A DNA stretch of 64,000 bases from Rhodoferax sp. AJA081-3 (GCF_017798165.1 NZ_CP059068.1:1612001-1676000), one strand, 5' to 3'; shown: positions 51,751-61,275, counted from the stretch's first letter. Notes: a model not told the origin generated them from the sequence alone. A program made the numbers and translations.

Positions 51751-52260
51751 ATGCGCAAGGCTCTCAATGCACTGTACGACGGCGCGGCTGCCCTGGCCGC
51801 CGTGTTTTTGTTCGGCCTACTGGTCATGGTGCTGCTCTCGATTGGCGGGCGGCAACTGCACTTTTATGTGCCCGGTACCGATGCGTATGCCGGCTACCTG
51901 ATGGCGGCCAGTGGTTTTCTGGCACTGGCGCACACACTCAAACGGGGCGAACATATCCGTGTGACCCTGGTGCTGGCCGCCCTGTCTGGCCGCTGGAAAA
52001 AGGCTTTGGAAGTGTGGGCCCTGGGCTTTGCCACGGTGCTGTCCTGCCTGTTTGCGTTTTACTGCTGCCGCCTGTCCTGGCAGTCGCACACGTTCAACGA
52101 CATCTCCACCGGTAGCGACGCGACGCCACTGTGGATTCCGCAAATTGCCATGGCACTGGGTACCGTGATTTTGGCGATTGCCTTTATCGACGAGCTGGTA
52201 CTGGAAATTCGGGGCCACCGCACCACCCACACCAGCGAAGAACCTCTGCGCAATGAATGA
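51751..52260 (+). CDS. TRAP transporter small permease DctQ
   Basis: A 169-aa protein with four hydrophobic segments, ATG at 51751 (a GTG directly before it is possible; no strong ribosome site decides). The features F-Y-V-P-G-T-D-A-Y-A-G-Y-L-M, LKRGEHIRVTLVLAAL and TPLWIPQIAMALG match the minus-strand DctQ. It overlaps the DctM start by 8 bases. Confidence 0.88.
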   Translation: MRKALNALYDGAAALAAVFLFGLLVMVLLSIGGRQLHFYVPGTDAYAGYLMAASGFLALAHTLKRGEHIRVTLVLAALSGRWKKALEVWALGFATVLSCLFAFYCCRLSWQSHTFNDISTGSDATPLWIPQIAMALGTVILAIAFIDELVLEIRGHRTTHTSEEPLRNE

Positions 52261-53554
52261 CCTCACCATCACCGCCGCCCTGCTGGTGTCCTTGTTGCTG
52301 ATACTGGGCAGCGGTGTGTGGGTGGGCCTCACGCTGACCGGTGTGGCGTGGATCGCCATGGCCCTGTTTTCTGCGCGTTCTGGCGGCGACGCCATGGCCG
52401 TCACCGTGTGGGGCTCCAGCAGCAGTTGGACGCTGACCGCCCTGCCCCTGTTTGTGTGGATGGGTGAGATTCTGTTCCGCACCCGGCTTAGCCAGGACAT
52501 GTTCAAGGGCCTGGCGCCCTGGGTACAGGTGCTGCCCGGGCGGCTGCTGCACACCAATGTGATTGGCTGCACCATTTTTGCTGCGGTGTCAGGGTCGAGT
52601 GCCGCAACCTGCGCCACCATTGGCAAGATGACACTGCCCGAGCTCACCCGGCGCGGTTACCCGGACCACATGGTCATCGGCACACTGGCCGGCGCTGCGA
52701 CGCTGGGCCTCTTGATACCGCCATCCATCATCATGATTGTGTATGGAGTGGCGGCCGAGGTGTCCATCTCCAAGCTGTTTATCGCCGGGGTGCTGCCGGG
52801 GCTTTTGCTGGCGGGCCTGTTCTCGGGCTACATCATGTTCTGGGCACTGCGCCACCCCGACCAGGTGCCCGCAGCCGATAGCCAGACCAGCTTTGTGCAG
52901 AAGCTGGCAGCATCCCGCAGCCTGATCCCCGTGGTCTTGTTGATCACCGCCGTGCTGGGCTCCATCTACTCCGGCATTGCCACCGCCACTGAGGCCGCAG
53001 CCGTCGGCGTGGTGGGCTCGCTGGTATTGTCTGCGGCCCAGGGCTCCCTGAACTGGGCCACGTTTAGAGACGCCATCATGGGCGCCACCCGGCTGTATTG
53101 CATGATCGCCCTCATCCTGGCCGGTGCCGCGTTTTTGACGCTAGCCATGGGTTACATCGGCCTGCCCCGCCACCTGGCCGAGTGGATTGCCACGCTGGGT
53201 CTGAGCAAGGCTCAGTTGATCATGGCGCTGTCGGTGTTTTTCATCCTGCTGGGTTGTTTTCTAGACGGCATCTCCATGGTGGTGCTGACCATTGGTGTGC
53301 TCATGCCCACGGTGCAGGCCGCCGGCATTGACCCCCTGTGGTTTGGCATTTTTGTGGTGCTGGTGGTGGAGATGGCACAGATCACCCCGCCGGTGGGCTT
53401 CAACCTGTTTGTGCTGCAGGGTATGACCGGGCGCCAGCTCACCTGGATTGCCAGGGTGACCATGCCCATGTTTTTCCTGATGTGTGTAGCGGTAGCGCTG
53501 ATTTATGTTTTCCCCGGCATCGTCACCTGGCTGCCACAACACATGGCGAAATAA
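52253..53554 (+). CDS. TRAP transporter large permease DctM
   Basis: A 433-aa protein with about 12 hydrophobic helices. Start MNDLTITAALLVSLLLILGS at 52253 overlaps the DctQ stop. It shares long blocks with the minus-strand DctM: SSWTLTALPLFVWMGEILFR, AAVSGSSAATCATIGKMTLP and LVVEMAQITPPVGFNLFVLQ. The two operons are therefore paralogous and arranged as mirror images around the LysR gene. crcB follows after 4 bases. Confidence 0.93.
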   Translation: MNDLTITAALLVSLLLILGSGVWVGLTLTGVAWIAMALFSARSGGDAMAVTVWGSSSSWTLTALPLFVWMGEILFRTRLSQDMFKGLAPWVQVLPGRLLHTNVIGCTIFAAVSGSSAATCATIGKMTLPELTRRGYPDHMVIGTLAGAATLGLLIPPSIIMIVYGVAAEVSISKLFIAGVLPGLLLAGLFSGYIMFWALRHPDQVPAADSQTSFVQKLAASRSLIPVVLLITAVLGSIYSGIATATEAAAVGVVGSLVLSAAQGSLNWATFRDAIMGATRLYCMIALILAGAAFLTLAMGYIGLPRHLAEWIATLGLSKAQLIMALSVFFILLGCFLDGISMVVLTIGVLMPTVQAAGIDPLWFGIFVVLVVEMAQITPPVGFNLFVLQGMTGRQLTWIARVTMPMFFLMCVAVALIYVFPGIVTWLPQHMAK

Positions 53555-53558
53555 ACCT

Positions 53559-53939
53559 ATGTGGCCTGTGCTTGCTATTTGTATCGGTGCCAGCGCTGGC
53601 GCCCTGGGGCGCTGGGGCCTGGGCCTGTGGCTCAGCCCGGGCGGCGCCATCCCGTGGGGTACGCTGGCCGCCAACCTGGTTGGGGGTTACCTGATCGGCA
53701 TCTGTGTGGCGGTGTTCCAGGCCCTGCCGCAGCTGGACCCCGTGTGGCGGCTGGCGCTGGTCACCGGTTTCCTGGGTGGCCTGACCACCTTCTCCAGCTT
53801 CAGCGCGGAGGTGGTCGCCCTGCTGATGCAACAGCGTTATCTGATGGCTTTGGGCACGGCCAGCCTACATGTGGCGGGCTCGCTGCTGCTGACGGTGGCC
53901 GGGATCTGGACGGCCAACCACTGGCTGGCGCCTGCGTAG
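53559..53939 (+). CDS. crcB: Fluoride channel CrcB/Fluc
   Basis: A 126-aa protein with four membrane helices: GASAGALGRWGLGLW, G-T-L-A-A-N-L-V-G-G-Y-L-I-G, then the pore segment TGFLGGLTTFSSFSAEVVAL and a last helix A-S-L-H-V-A-G-S-L-L-L. The G-x-x-T-T-F-S-S-F motif is diagnostic. Dual-topology dimers export fluoride. It starts 4 bases after dctM (MWPVLAICIG), so it is probably co-transcribed with the TRAP operon; there is no sign of a fluoride riboswitch in front of it. Confidence 0.93.
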   Translation: MWPVLAICIGASAGALGRWGLGLWLSPGGAIPWGTLAANLVGGYLIGICVAVFQALPQLDPVWRLALVTGFLGGLTTFSSFSAEVVALLMQQRYLMALGTASLHVAGSLLLTVAGIWTANHWLAPA

Positions 53940-54047
53940 ATTCCACGGTCTTCTGGGTGGTAGTGGCTGCCCGCGTGCTGCCTGTGTGCGTTACAGCACG
54001 GTGATTGCAGGCGCTTGCGCGCACCATAGGGTCTTTAGGAGCCCGCC

Positions 54048-54602
54048 ATGAGCCAGTACACCATTGCCGTTTTTGTCGGCAGCCTGCGCCGCGATTCGTT
54101 TAACCGCAAACTGGCCCACGCCATGGCGAATCTGGCACCGGCAAACTTCACCTTCGAACAATCCCAAATCGACGACCTGCCGCTGTACAACCAGGACGAC
54201 GACGACCTGCCCGCCTTGGCCGTGGTGCGCCTGAAGGCCGAAATCAAGAAGGCCCACGGGCTGCTGTTCATCACCCCCGAATACAACCGCTCGCTGCCGG
54301 GCATGCTGAAAAACGCGATAGACCATGCGTCGCGCCCCTACGGCCAAAGCGCCTGGACCGGCAAGCCCGCCGGTGTGTTGGGCGTATCAGTAGGGGCCGT
54401 GGGTACCGCGCTGGCACAACAACATTTGCGCAATGTGCTGGCCTATCTGGATGTACCCACGCTGGGCCAGCCCGAGGCCTTTATCCAGGCCAAGGACGAC
54501 CTGTTTGACGCCAGCGGCAACATCGGTGAATCCCACCGCAGCTTTATGCAGGGCTGGATGAACCAGTATGTGGACTGGGTCAAGCACTATACAGTCAAAT
54601 AG
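54048..54602 (+). CDS. NADPH-dependent FMN reductase (ChrR-like)
   Basis: A 184-aa flavodoxin-like reductase with AVFVGSLRRDSFNRKLAHAM, the phosphate-binding loop for FMN, and LLFITPEYNRSLPGMLKNAI. This family reduces quinones, azo compounds or chromate with NAD(P)H. AGGAG precedes the ATG by 8 bases. It is a single-gene unit between crcB and a small membrane protein. Confidence 0.9.
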   Translation: MSQYTIAVFVGSLRRDSFNRKLAHAMANLAPANFTFEQSQIDDLPLYNQDDDDLPALAVVRLKAEIKKAHGLLFITPEYNRSLPGMLKNAIDHASRPYGQSAWTGKPAGVLGVSVGAVGTALAQQHLRNVLAYLDVPTLGQPEAFIQAKDDLFDASGNIGESHRSFMQGWMNQYVDWVKHYTVK

Positions 54603-54657
54603 GCCTCTAGCCCCCGTCAAATATCACTCAATCGCTATCAATAGCATAGCAATTACT
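54603..54657 (+). repeat. Dispersed intergenic repeat copy
   Basis: The core GCCTCTAGCCCCCGT (54603-54617) is identical to that at 39305, followed by an AT-rich dyad with ATCGCTATCAATAGCATAGC. It directly follows the stop codon of the FMN reductase gene. Confidence 0.65.
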
Positions 54658-54670
54658 TAAAGAGAACACC

Positions 54671-54925
54671 ATGCTGCTGTCACCCACCCGGATCGCTGAA
54701 TCCACCTGGACCGTCCCCCTGGTTGCACTGCTGCTCGTGGGCATGTTGGCCGCGTTATATGCGGTGGTCAGCAACGCTGCCGAAGCCGGCCAGTTGCGCC
54801 GAAATGCCAGCGCCACACAGGCTGCAGCGGTCAAACGCTGCGACGCCTTGCCCGGCTGGCACCTGGGCAAAGTCTGCCGCCAGGATCTGGACGTGCAAGC
54901 GTCCATTGCGCTGGCGGCCCGCTAG
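54671..54925 (+). CDS. Small membrane-anchored hypothetical protein (84 aa)
   Basis: One hydrophobic segment (WTVPLVALLLVGMLAALYAV at about 13-32) after a short N-terminus, then a polar C-terminal part with two cysteines (V-K-R-C-D-A-L-P-G-W and K-V-C-R-Q-D-L). It may be an anchored periplasmic protein with a disulfide. AAAGAG precedes the ATG. No family is recognised. Confidence 0.6.
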   Translation: MLLSPTRIAESTWTVPLVALLLVGMLAALYAVVSNAAEAGQLRRNASATQAAAVKRCDALPGWHLGKVCRQDLDVQASIALAAR

Positions 54926-54927
54926 GC

Positions 54928-55893
54928 CTACAAACGCGGCATGTCGTAGTCCAGCTTGGCAAGCTTGCCGCGCCAGTAGGGCCAGCGGCCCTTGGGGGTG
55001 ATCCAGGCCACCTCGGCCTCCATCGGCACCCGCATGCCGTCCTGCAACTGGTAGGCGGACAGGCGCACCTCCCACGGCATGGTCACCATCGCCCCGTCCA
55101 GCAAGGCACTGCGCTCGGTGCTGGTGATGCGTTCTACCAAGCCATCGGCACCAAAGGTGAACAACAGGCTCACGGTCAGGCTGCCATCGGTCAGCGTGGC
55201 CTGCGCGGACTGTGCGTCCACCGCCTTCCACTGCACACCCTGGCTGGGCAGCAACACGGTGGGGTACCACACACTCTCGGCAAAGTACCGAATCAACTCC
55301 CCACGTGTTATGTCTTCCGTGCCTTCGACCCCACCCACATCGACCAGGCCAAACACGGACGGTTGCAAGCTGCCAACCCCCGCCACATAGGCATCGACCA
55401 CCCGCACGGTGATACCGGGCGACATGCGGATGGCCGCGTCCCACACAAAACCCGGCCGCTTGGTGGCCACCCGCTGGCGGGCGGTAAAGGGCTCCCACTG
55501 TTCGACCATGGGTGTGCTGCTGCGGTTAAAACTGCCGGTCTGCTCCAGGTACAAGCGGCGCACCAGGGGCTGGTTCATGTTGAGCGCCTGTGACAGGTAG
55601 CGCCGCACCACGGGCGGCACGGCCTTCAACTCTTCGTCGTCATACCGCTGGGAGCGTGTAGCGGGGGTCGCCGCCTCTAGCGCTGCCAGGCGGGCATCCA
55701 CATCGCGGGTCCAACGGAAATTGGCCGTGGCTGCCAACAAGACGGTCAGCACCAGCAGCGTTACGCCGCCACGCACGGCCCACTTCAACGGAGCCCATTT
55801 TTTGAGCGGCTGGTCGGGCGCGTAACTGGGCACCACAAAGTCGGCCAACACCGGGGGCTTGTCATCAGGGGGCAATGGTTTGACTGTAGTCAT
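54928..55893 (-). CDS. DUF6544/DUF6920-like membrane-anchored protein
   Basis: A 321-aa protein starting MTTVKPLPPDDKPPVLADFV at 55893. One membrane helix (RGGVTLLVLTVLLAATANFR at about 40-60) follows a proline-rich cytoplasmic segment. The rest is a periplasmic domain with P-P-V-V-R-R-Y-L-S-Q-A-L and Q-W-E-P-F-T-A-R-Q-R-V, later W-Y-P-T-V-L-L-P-S-Q-G-V-Q-W, as in DUF6544-type proteins (from memory). The biochemical role is unknown. It is convergent with the small membrane protein. Confidence 0.68.
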   Translation of the reverse strand: MTTVKPLPPDDKPPVLADFVVPSYAPDQPLKKWAPLKWAVRGGVTLLVLTVLLAATANFRWTRDVDARLAALEAATPATRSQRYDDEELKAVPPVVRRYLSQALNMNQPLVRRLYLEQTGSFNRSSTPMVEQWEPFTARQRVATKRPGFVWDAAIRMSPGITVRVVDAYVAGVGSLQPSVFGLVDVGGVEGTEDITRGELIRYFAESVWYPTVLLPSQGVQWKAVDAQSAQATLTDGSLTVSLLFTFGADGLVERITSTERSALLDGAMVTMPWEVRLSAYQLQDGMRVPMEAEVAWITPKGRWPYWRGKLAKLDYDMPRL

Positions 55894-56143
55894 GGGATGG
55901 AAGAAGGGGGTAAGAACCGACGCGCGGCACAACCGTTGACTGCACTGACCACGGCCCCGAATTTTAACGACCAAAACCAGCTGACGCCGAATGAAACCCC
56001 TGGTAAACCCTAGGTCTCCAGCCGCTGTTACGTCAGGGTTTGTTCAGCCGCAGACTGGGCATTAGCCCTTAGACTCTGCTGGCACATAAATGGACCGTGC
56101 GGGCTTGCACCGCGCGCACCCCACAACCTTTGGCGGAGACACC

Positions 56144-56746
56144 ATGACACCATTTCTTTCGCTGTCCCGGCTGATCGACACGATCAGCACCTGGGTCGGC
56201 AAACTCACCATGTGGCTGATCTTGGCCACCACACTCATCAGCGCGGGCAATGCGCTGGTGCGCAAGGCATTTAACCAAAGCTCCAACGGCCTGTTGGAGA
56301 TTCAGTGGTACCTGTTTGCCGCCGTGTTCATGCTGGGCGCGGGCTACGGGTTTCTGAAAAACTCGCATGTTCGTATTGACTTTATCTCCACCAAGCTGAG
56401 CGACCGTGCCCGCAACTGGGTGGACGTGGTGGGTATCGTGGCGGTGTTGTTTCCGTTTTGTGCGATTGGTATTGCGCTGGGCTGGCCCTTCTTCCTGCAG
56501 GCCTATACCAGCGGCGAAATGTCACAAAACGCCGGTGGCCTGATCCGTTGGCCGGCTTATGTTTTGATCCCTCTGGGTTTTGGCTTGCTGATGTTGCAGG
56601 GTGTGTCCGAGCTGATCAAACGCATCGCGTTCCTGACCGGCAACGGCCCTGACGTGCTCAGCGGCGAAGAGGCCAAGTCCGACGAGCAAAAGCACCTGGA
56701 AGAACTAGAAGCCCAGGCCGCCCGCCTGCTGGCAGGAGACAAATAA
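56144..56746 (+). CDS. TRAP transporter small permease, TakQ-like
   Basis: A 200-aa protein starting MTPFLSLSRLIDTISTWVGK at 56144. Four hydrophobic segments; the motif Q-W-Y-L-F-A-A-V-F-M-L-G-A-G-Y followed by LKNSHVRIDFISTKLSDRAR identifies the larger class of DctQ that serves 2-oxoacid and mannitol-type systems. It has an acidic C-terminal tail with coiled-coil character (E-E-L-E-A-Q-A-A-R). It abuts the large permease with no gap. Its binding protein is not adjacent. Confidence 0.87.
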   Translation: MTPFLSLSRLIDTISTWVGKLTMWLILATTLISAGNALVRKAFNQSSNGLLEIQWYLFAAVFMLGAGYGFLKNSHVRIDFISTKLSDRARNWVDVVGIVAVLFPFCAIGIALGWPFFLQAYTSGEMSQNAGGLIRWPAYVLIPLGFGLLMLQGVSELIKRIAFLTGNGPDVLSGEEAKSDEQKHLEELEAQAARLLAGDK

Positions 56747-58555
56747 ATGCAAACCACCTTTCTGGCACAACAATTTGTGCCCCTGATGTTTATTGGCCTT
56801 TTTGTACTGCTGCTCACCGGTTTCCCCGTGGCATTTGGTCTGGCCGCCACCGGCCTGGCTTTTGGTTTTATCGGTATTGAGGCCGGCATCTTCCCCGCGG
56901 CCATGTTCCAAGCGCTGCCCTTGCGTATCTTCGGCATCATGCAGAACGACACGCTGCTGGCGATTCCCTTCTTTACCTTTATGGGAATTATTCTGGAACG
57001 CTCCGGCATGGCAGAGGACCTTCTGGAGACCGTGGGCCAGGTCTTTGGCCCCGTGCGGGGTGGTGTGGCCATTGCCGTGATTCTGGTGGGCGCCCTGTTG
57101 GCTGCTACCACCGGTGTGGTGGCTGCTGCCGTGATCTCCATGGGCCTGATCTCGCTGCCCGTGATGCTGCGCTACGGCTACAGCCGCACCATTGCCACCG
57201 GCACCATCACCGCATCGGGCACTTTGGCGCAGGCCATTCCGCCCTCCCTGGTGCTGATTGTGCTGGCTGACCAGTTGGGCCGCTCCGTGGGAGACATGTA
57301 CTCCGGTGCGCTGATTCCAGGTTTGCTGCTGGTGGGTTTGTACATCGCCTTCATTGTGGCTGTGGCCATCTTCAAGCCCGCCATGGTGCCGGCCCTGCCG
57401 CCCGAAGCCCTGTTGTTCAAGGAAGACAACGGCGCCTCTGGCCACCGCTCGCTGCTGGTGCTGGTACTGATCTGTGCAGCTGTGGGTTACAGCTGGGCCC
57501 AGGTCCACAACGGTCTGATGACCCAGTGGCTGGAGCGCGCCGTGCCATCCGCCGGTGATGAAATTGTGATCCTGTCATTGACCCTGGCCTCACTGACCGG
57601 CTTGGCACTGGCCATCATCAACAAGGTGACCAAACTGCACCTGCTGTCGCGTCTGGCCGAGCAGGTGACCTTTGTGCTGATGCCACCGCTGATCCTGATC
57701 TTCCTGGTGCTGGGCACTATCTTCTTGGGTGTGGCCACCCCCACCGAAGGTGGTGCGATGGGAGCCCTGGGCGCCATGATTCTGGCCATTGGCAAGGGCC
57801 GCTTGAGCTTTAGCCTGACCAAACAGGCGCTGGAAAATACGGCCAAGTTGGCGTCCTTCGTGTTGTTCATCCTGATTGGCTCCACCGTATTCAGCTTCAC
57901 CTTTAATGCGGCCGATGGCCACATCTGGGTCGAACACCTGTTTGACAAGATTCCCGGTGGTGCCTGGGGCTTCCTGGTTGTGGTGAACGTTCTGGTGTTC
58001 ATCTTGGGCTGCTTTATCGACTTTTTCGAAATCGCCTTCATCGTGATTCCTTTGTTGGCGCCTGTGGCCGAGAAGATCCTGCCCGGCCTGGTGCCCGGCA
58101 TGACCCCCGACCAGGTCATGATCTGGTTTGGTGTGATCATTGCGATGAACCTGCAGACCTCGTTCCTGACGCCACCCTTTGGTTTTGCGCTGTTCTACCT
58201 GCGCAGTGTGGCGGCCAAGTTTGACTACAAGGACCGGGTAACTGGCCAGATGATCCCGTCCGTCAAGACAATTGAAATCTACAAGGGCTCCATTGCCTTC
58301 ATCATCTTGCAGTTGATCATGGTGGTGGCCGTCATCGCCTTCCCGGTGCTGGTCACTGGCGGCATTGAAAAGCAGGAGTCCCTGAGCTCCGAGCAGATCA
58401 TGAACCAGCTGGAAATGCCCAAAACCGAAGAGGCTGCGGACCCAACCGCCGGCATGGACACCGGTGCCAAGACCGACGAACCCGCCAAAGCCGAAGATGA
58501 CCCGATGAAGGCCATGCTGGAAGCCAACGAGAAAGACGCAAAGAAGAAGCCATGA
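56747..58555 (+). CDS. TRAP transporter large permease, extended form
   Basis: A 602-aa DctM, long compared with the usual 430. Features are GFPVAFGLAATGLAFGFIGI, FTFMGIILERSGMAEDLLET, A-T-T-G-V-V-A-A-A-V, TASGTLAQAIPPSLVLIVLA and NLQTSFLTPPFGFALFYLRS. An insertion of about 100 residues lies in the middle, and the last 55 residues are soluble and charged (E-D-D-P-M-K-A-M-L-E-A-N-E-K-D-A-K-K-K-P). It forms the Na+-coupled channel of a TakM-type system. Its stop overlaps the antiporter start by 4 bases. Confidence 0.92.
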   Translation: MQTTFLAQQFVPLMFIGLFVLLLTGFPVAFGLAATGLAFGFIGIEAGIFPAAMFQALPLRIFGIMQNDTLLAIPFFTFMGIILERSGMAEDLLETVGQVFGPVRGGVAIAVILVGALLAATTGVVAAAVISMGLISLPVMLRYGYSRTIATGTITASGTLAQAIPPSLVLIVLADQLGRSVGDMYSGALIPGLLLVGLYIAFIVAVAIFKPAMVPALPPEALLFKEDNGASGHRSLLVLVLICAAVGYSWAQVHNGLMTQWLERAVPSAGDEIVILSLTLASLTGLALAIINKVTKLHLLSRLAEQVTFVLMPPLILIFLVLGTIFLGVATPTEGGAMGALGAMILAIGKGRLSFSLTKQALENTAKLASFVLFILIGSTVFSFTFNAADGHIWVEHLFDKIPGGAWGFLVVVNVLVFILGCFIDFFEIAFIVIPLLAPVAEKILPGLVPGMTPDQVMIWFGVIIAMNLQTSFLTPPFGFALFYLRSVAAKFDYKDRVTGQMIPSVKTIEIYKGSIAFIILQLIMVVAVIAFPVLVTGGIEKQESLSSEQIMNQLEMPKTEEAADPTAGMDTGAKTDEPAKAEDDPMKAMLEANEKDAKKKP

Positions 58556-59805
58556 CAACCATGCAAATGGTAGGGGCGGCGCTGTTCGGCATCGCCATCC
58601 TCCACACCTTTTCGACCAAGTTTTTCGAGTGGCTGGCCCACCACCGGCCCGCCCATGCTGGCCTGTGGCACATACTGGGCGAAGTGGAGGTGGTGTTTGG
58701 CTTCTGGGCCATGGTCATGATGTTTGCCATGATCGCCATCCTGGGCACACAAGAGGCTGCCACCTACCTGGACACCCGCAATTTCACCGAACCCCTGTTT
58801 GTGTTCGCTATTGTGGTGGTGGCCGGCAGCCGCGCCGTGCTGCATCTGGGTCGGCAATGTGTGGGCGTGATTGCACGTTTTGTGCCCCTGCAGGGTGGCA
58901 TGGCTTTCTACTTTGTGGCCCTGTCGTTTCTGCCACTGCTGGGCTCCTTCATCACCGAGCCCGCGGCCATGACATTGGCCGCCATGATGCTGCGTGACCG
59001 CGTTTTTGGCGCGGGGGTGTCGACCAAACTCAAGTACGCCACACTGGGTGTTTTGTTTGTCAACGTGTCCATTGGGGGCACCCTGACGTCCTTCGCCGCA
59101 CCACCGGTTTTGATGGTGGCGGCCAAGTGGAACTGGGACAGCTGGTACATGTTCTCCCACTTTGGCTGGAAAGCGGCCGTCGCCGTGTGTGTGAACGCCA
59201 TGGTCACCACCGTGGTTTTCAAGCGCGAACTGGCCCACTTGCCCAAAGCGGTCACAAGCAATGAATCCCCCATGCCTGCATGGGTGACGCTGGTCCACGT
59301 GGTGTTTCTGGCCGGCGTGGTGATATTGGCGCACCATCCAGCGGCTTTCCTCGGCCTGTTTTTGTTCTTCATCGGTTTTGCGCAGGCTTACCCCAAGTTC
59401 CAGGACGAGCGCCTGCTGCTGCGCGAAGGCCTGTTGGTGGCATTTTTCCTGGCCGGCCTGGTCGTACTGGGCGGGCAGCAGCAGTGGTGGCTGGAGCCGC
59501 TGTTGTTGGGCATGGATGCCTCCACCGTGTATGCCGGCGCCACCGCCCTGACCGCGGTCACAGACAATGCCGCGCTGACCTACCTCGGGTCTCTGGTCGA
59601 GGGGCTGAGCGATGAATTCAAATACGCGCTGGTGGCCGGTGCTGTAACCGGTGGCGGGTTGACCGTGATTGCCAATGCACCCAACCCCGCAGGTTTTGCC
59701 ATCTTGCGGGGCAACTTTGAAGACGAGTCCATCCACCCGCTGGGCTTGTTGATTGCCGCAACGCCACCCACCATCACCGCCATCATTGCGTTTCGCATGC
59801 TCTGA
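58552..59805 (+). CDS. Putative Na+/H+ antiporter
   Basis: A 417-aa membrane protein with about 11 hydrophobic segments. It begins TTMQMVGAALFGIAILHTFS and contains FLPLLGSFITEPAAMTLAAM, A-S-T-V-Y-A-G-A-T-A-L-T-A-V-T-D-N-A-A-L-T-Y-L-G-S and G-G-L-T-V-I-A-N-A-P-N-P-A-G. These resemble the putative Na+/H+ antiporters related to the NhaD/ion transporter group. The ATGA overlap with the TRAP permease gene suggests that the sodium imported with the substrate is exported by this protein; this is an inference. Confidence 0.82.
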   Translation: MTTMQMVGAALFGIAILHTFSTKFFEWLAHHRPAHAGLWHILGEVEVVFGFWAMVMMFAMIAILGTQEAATYLDTRNFTEPLFVFAIVVVAGSRAVLHLGRQCVGVIARFVPLQGGMAFYFVALSFLPLLGSFITEPAAMTLAAMMLRDRVFGAGVSTKLKYATLGVLFVNVSIGGTLTSFAAPPVLMVAAKWNWDSWYMFSHFGWKAAVAVCVNAMVTTVVFKRELAHLPKAVTSNESPMPAWVTLVHVVFLAGVVILAHHPAAFLGLFLFFIGFAQAYPKFQDERLLLREGLLVAFFLAGLVVLGGQQQWWLEPLLLGMDASTVYAGATALTAVTDNAALTYLGSLVEGLSDEFKYALVAGAVTGGGLTVIANAPNPAGFAILRGNFEDESIHPLGLLIAATPPTITAIIAFRML

Positions 59806-59832
59806 AGGCCCTGTAGGCCCTGCAACACGGGC

Positions 59833-61224
59833 CTACACCATGCTCTGCGGCAGCACCCAGGCATCAAAGTCCGCAGCCGCCACAGACCCCAAGGCCAGGG
59901 CTGCAGCCCGCAAGGACAAGCCGTGCTGGTGCGCGTGTTTGGCAATCTCCGCCGCCTTGTCATAACCAATGTGCGGGCTCAGCGCGGTGACCAGCATCAG
60001 TGAGTTGGCCACCAGTTCCGCAATACGCGCACGGTCGGGCTCCAGCCCCTGGGCGCAGTGGTGGTCAAAACTGGCCATCGCGTCGGCCAGCAGGCGCACG
60101 CTTTGCAAAAAGTTGTGGATGATCAGCGGCTTGAATACATTGAGTTCAAAGTTGCCCATGGCGCCGCCTATGCCCAGCGCCACATCGTTGCCCATGACCT
60201 GGCAACACACCATGGTCAGCGCCTCACACTGCGTGGGGTTGACCTTACCCGGCATGATGGAACTGCCGGGTTCGTTCTCTGGCAGGCGCAACTCACCCAG
60301 GCCGCCACGGGGGCCGCTGGCCAGCCAGCGCACGTCGTTGGCAATCTTCATCAGCGCAACAGCCAGTGTTTTCAACGCCCCGTGGGCACTGACCAGTTCG
60401 TCGTGGGCTGCCAGCGCGGCAAACCGGTTGTCGGCGCAACGCAACGCCAGGCCCGTCTCCTGCGCAAGGCGTGCAGCCACCCGGGCGCCAAAGTCGGGGT
60501 GGGTGTTCAGACCAGTACCGACCGCGGTGCCACCCACGGCCAGCTCCAACAAAGGGTCCAGGCTGCGTTCGATGGCCTCTTGCGCGTGCACCAGCTGCGC
60601 CACCCAGCCCGAAATTTCTTGACCCAGGGTGATGGGCGTAGCGTCCTGCAAATGGGTGCGGCCCATCTTGACCAGGGTGGCAAACGCATCGGCCTTGGCG
60701 ATCAGCGTAGCCTGCAACGCATTCAGGGCAGGCAGCACGTCTTCAGTCAGTCCGGCCAACGCGGCCAGGTGCATGGCCGTCGGAAAAATATCGTTGGACG
60801 ACTGGCCCATGTTGACATGGTCGTTGGGGTGGACCAGGCGGCCCGTTCCGCGCGGGCCACCCAGAATCTCGGAGGCGCGGTTGGCCAGCACCTCGTTCAT
60901 GTTCATATTGGTCTGGGTGCCGGAGCCGGTTTGCCACACCGACAGCGGAAACGCATCGTTGTGTTTGCCCGCCAGCACCTCGTCCGCCGCCTGCGTTATG
61001 GCTTGGGCCAGCTTGGCATCCAACAGGCCTAGTGCACGGTTGGCATGGGCGGCAGCCCGTTTGGTGCGGGCCAGCGCAACCAGCAGGGCCTGCGGCATAC
61101 GCTCGGTTGAGATGGCAAAGTGCTGCAGCGAGCGCTGGGTTTGCGCACCCCATAAGGCGTCGGTGTGGACGGCGATGTCACCCATGGAGTCGTGCTCCAT
61201 GCGTTGCGCGGCGGTGGTGCTCAT
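59833..61224 (-). CDS. fumC: Class II fumarate hydratase
   Basis: A 463-aa protein with start [20 protein letters not shown] at 61224, with GAGGAAG 7 bases before it. It has the superfamily signature [20 protein letters not shown], plus [20 protein letters not shown] and [17 protein letters not shown]. It hydrates fumarate to malate in the TCA cycle and is the heat- and oxygen-stable fumarase. It stands next to a TRAP transporter for organic acids, but is transcribed towards it. Confidence 0.96.
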   Translation of the reverse strand: MSTTAAQRMEHDSMGDIAVHTDALWGAQTQRSLQHFAISTERMPQALLVALARTKRAAAHANRALGLLDAKLAQAITQAADEVLAGKHNDAFPLSVWQTGSGTQTNMNMNEVLANRASEILGGPRGTGRLVHPNDHVNMGQSSNDIFPTAMHLAALAGLTEDVLPALNALQATLIAKADAFATLVKMGRTHLQDATPITLGQEISGWVAQLVHAQEAIERSLDPLLELAVGGTAVGTGLNTHPDFGARVAARLAQETGLALRCADNRFAALAAHDELVSAHGALKTLAVALMKIANDVRWLASGPRGGLGELRLPENEPGSSIMPGKVNPTQCEALTMVCCQVMGNDVALGIGGAMGNFELNVFKPLIIHNFLQSVRLLADAMASFDHHCAQGLEPDRARIAELVANSLMLVTALSPHIGYDKAAEIAKHAHQHGLSLRAAALALGSVAAADFDAWVLPQSMV

Positions 61225-61275
61225 GGCAGTGCTTCCTCGTGCAACCACCTGGCTACGGACAACGCGCCACAGCGG

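Noticed and set aside
53940..54047. Fluoride riboswitch for crcB
   Set aside because: crcB follows dctM by 4 bases, so there is no leader before it, and nothing like the conserved pseudoknot is visible nearby.
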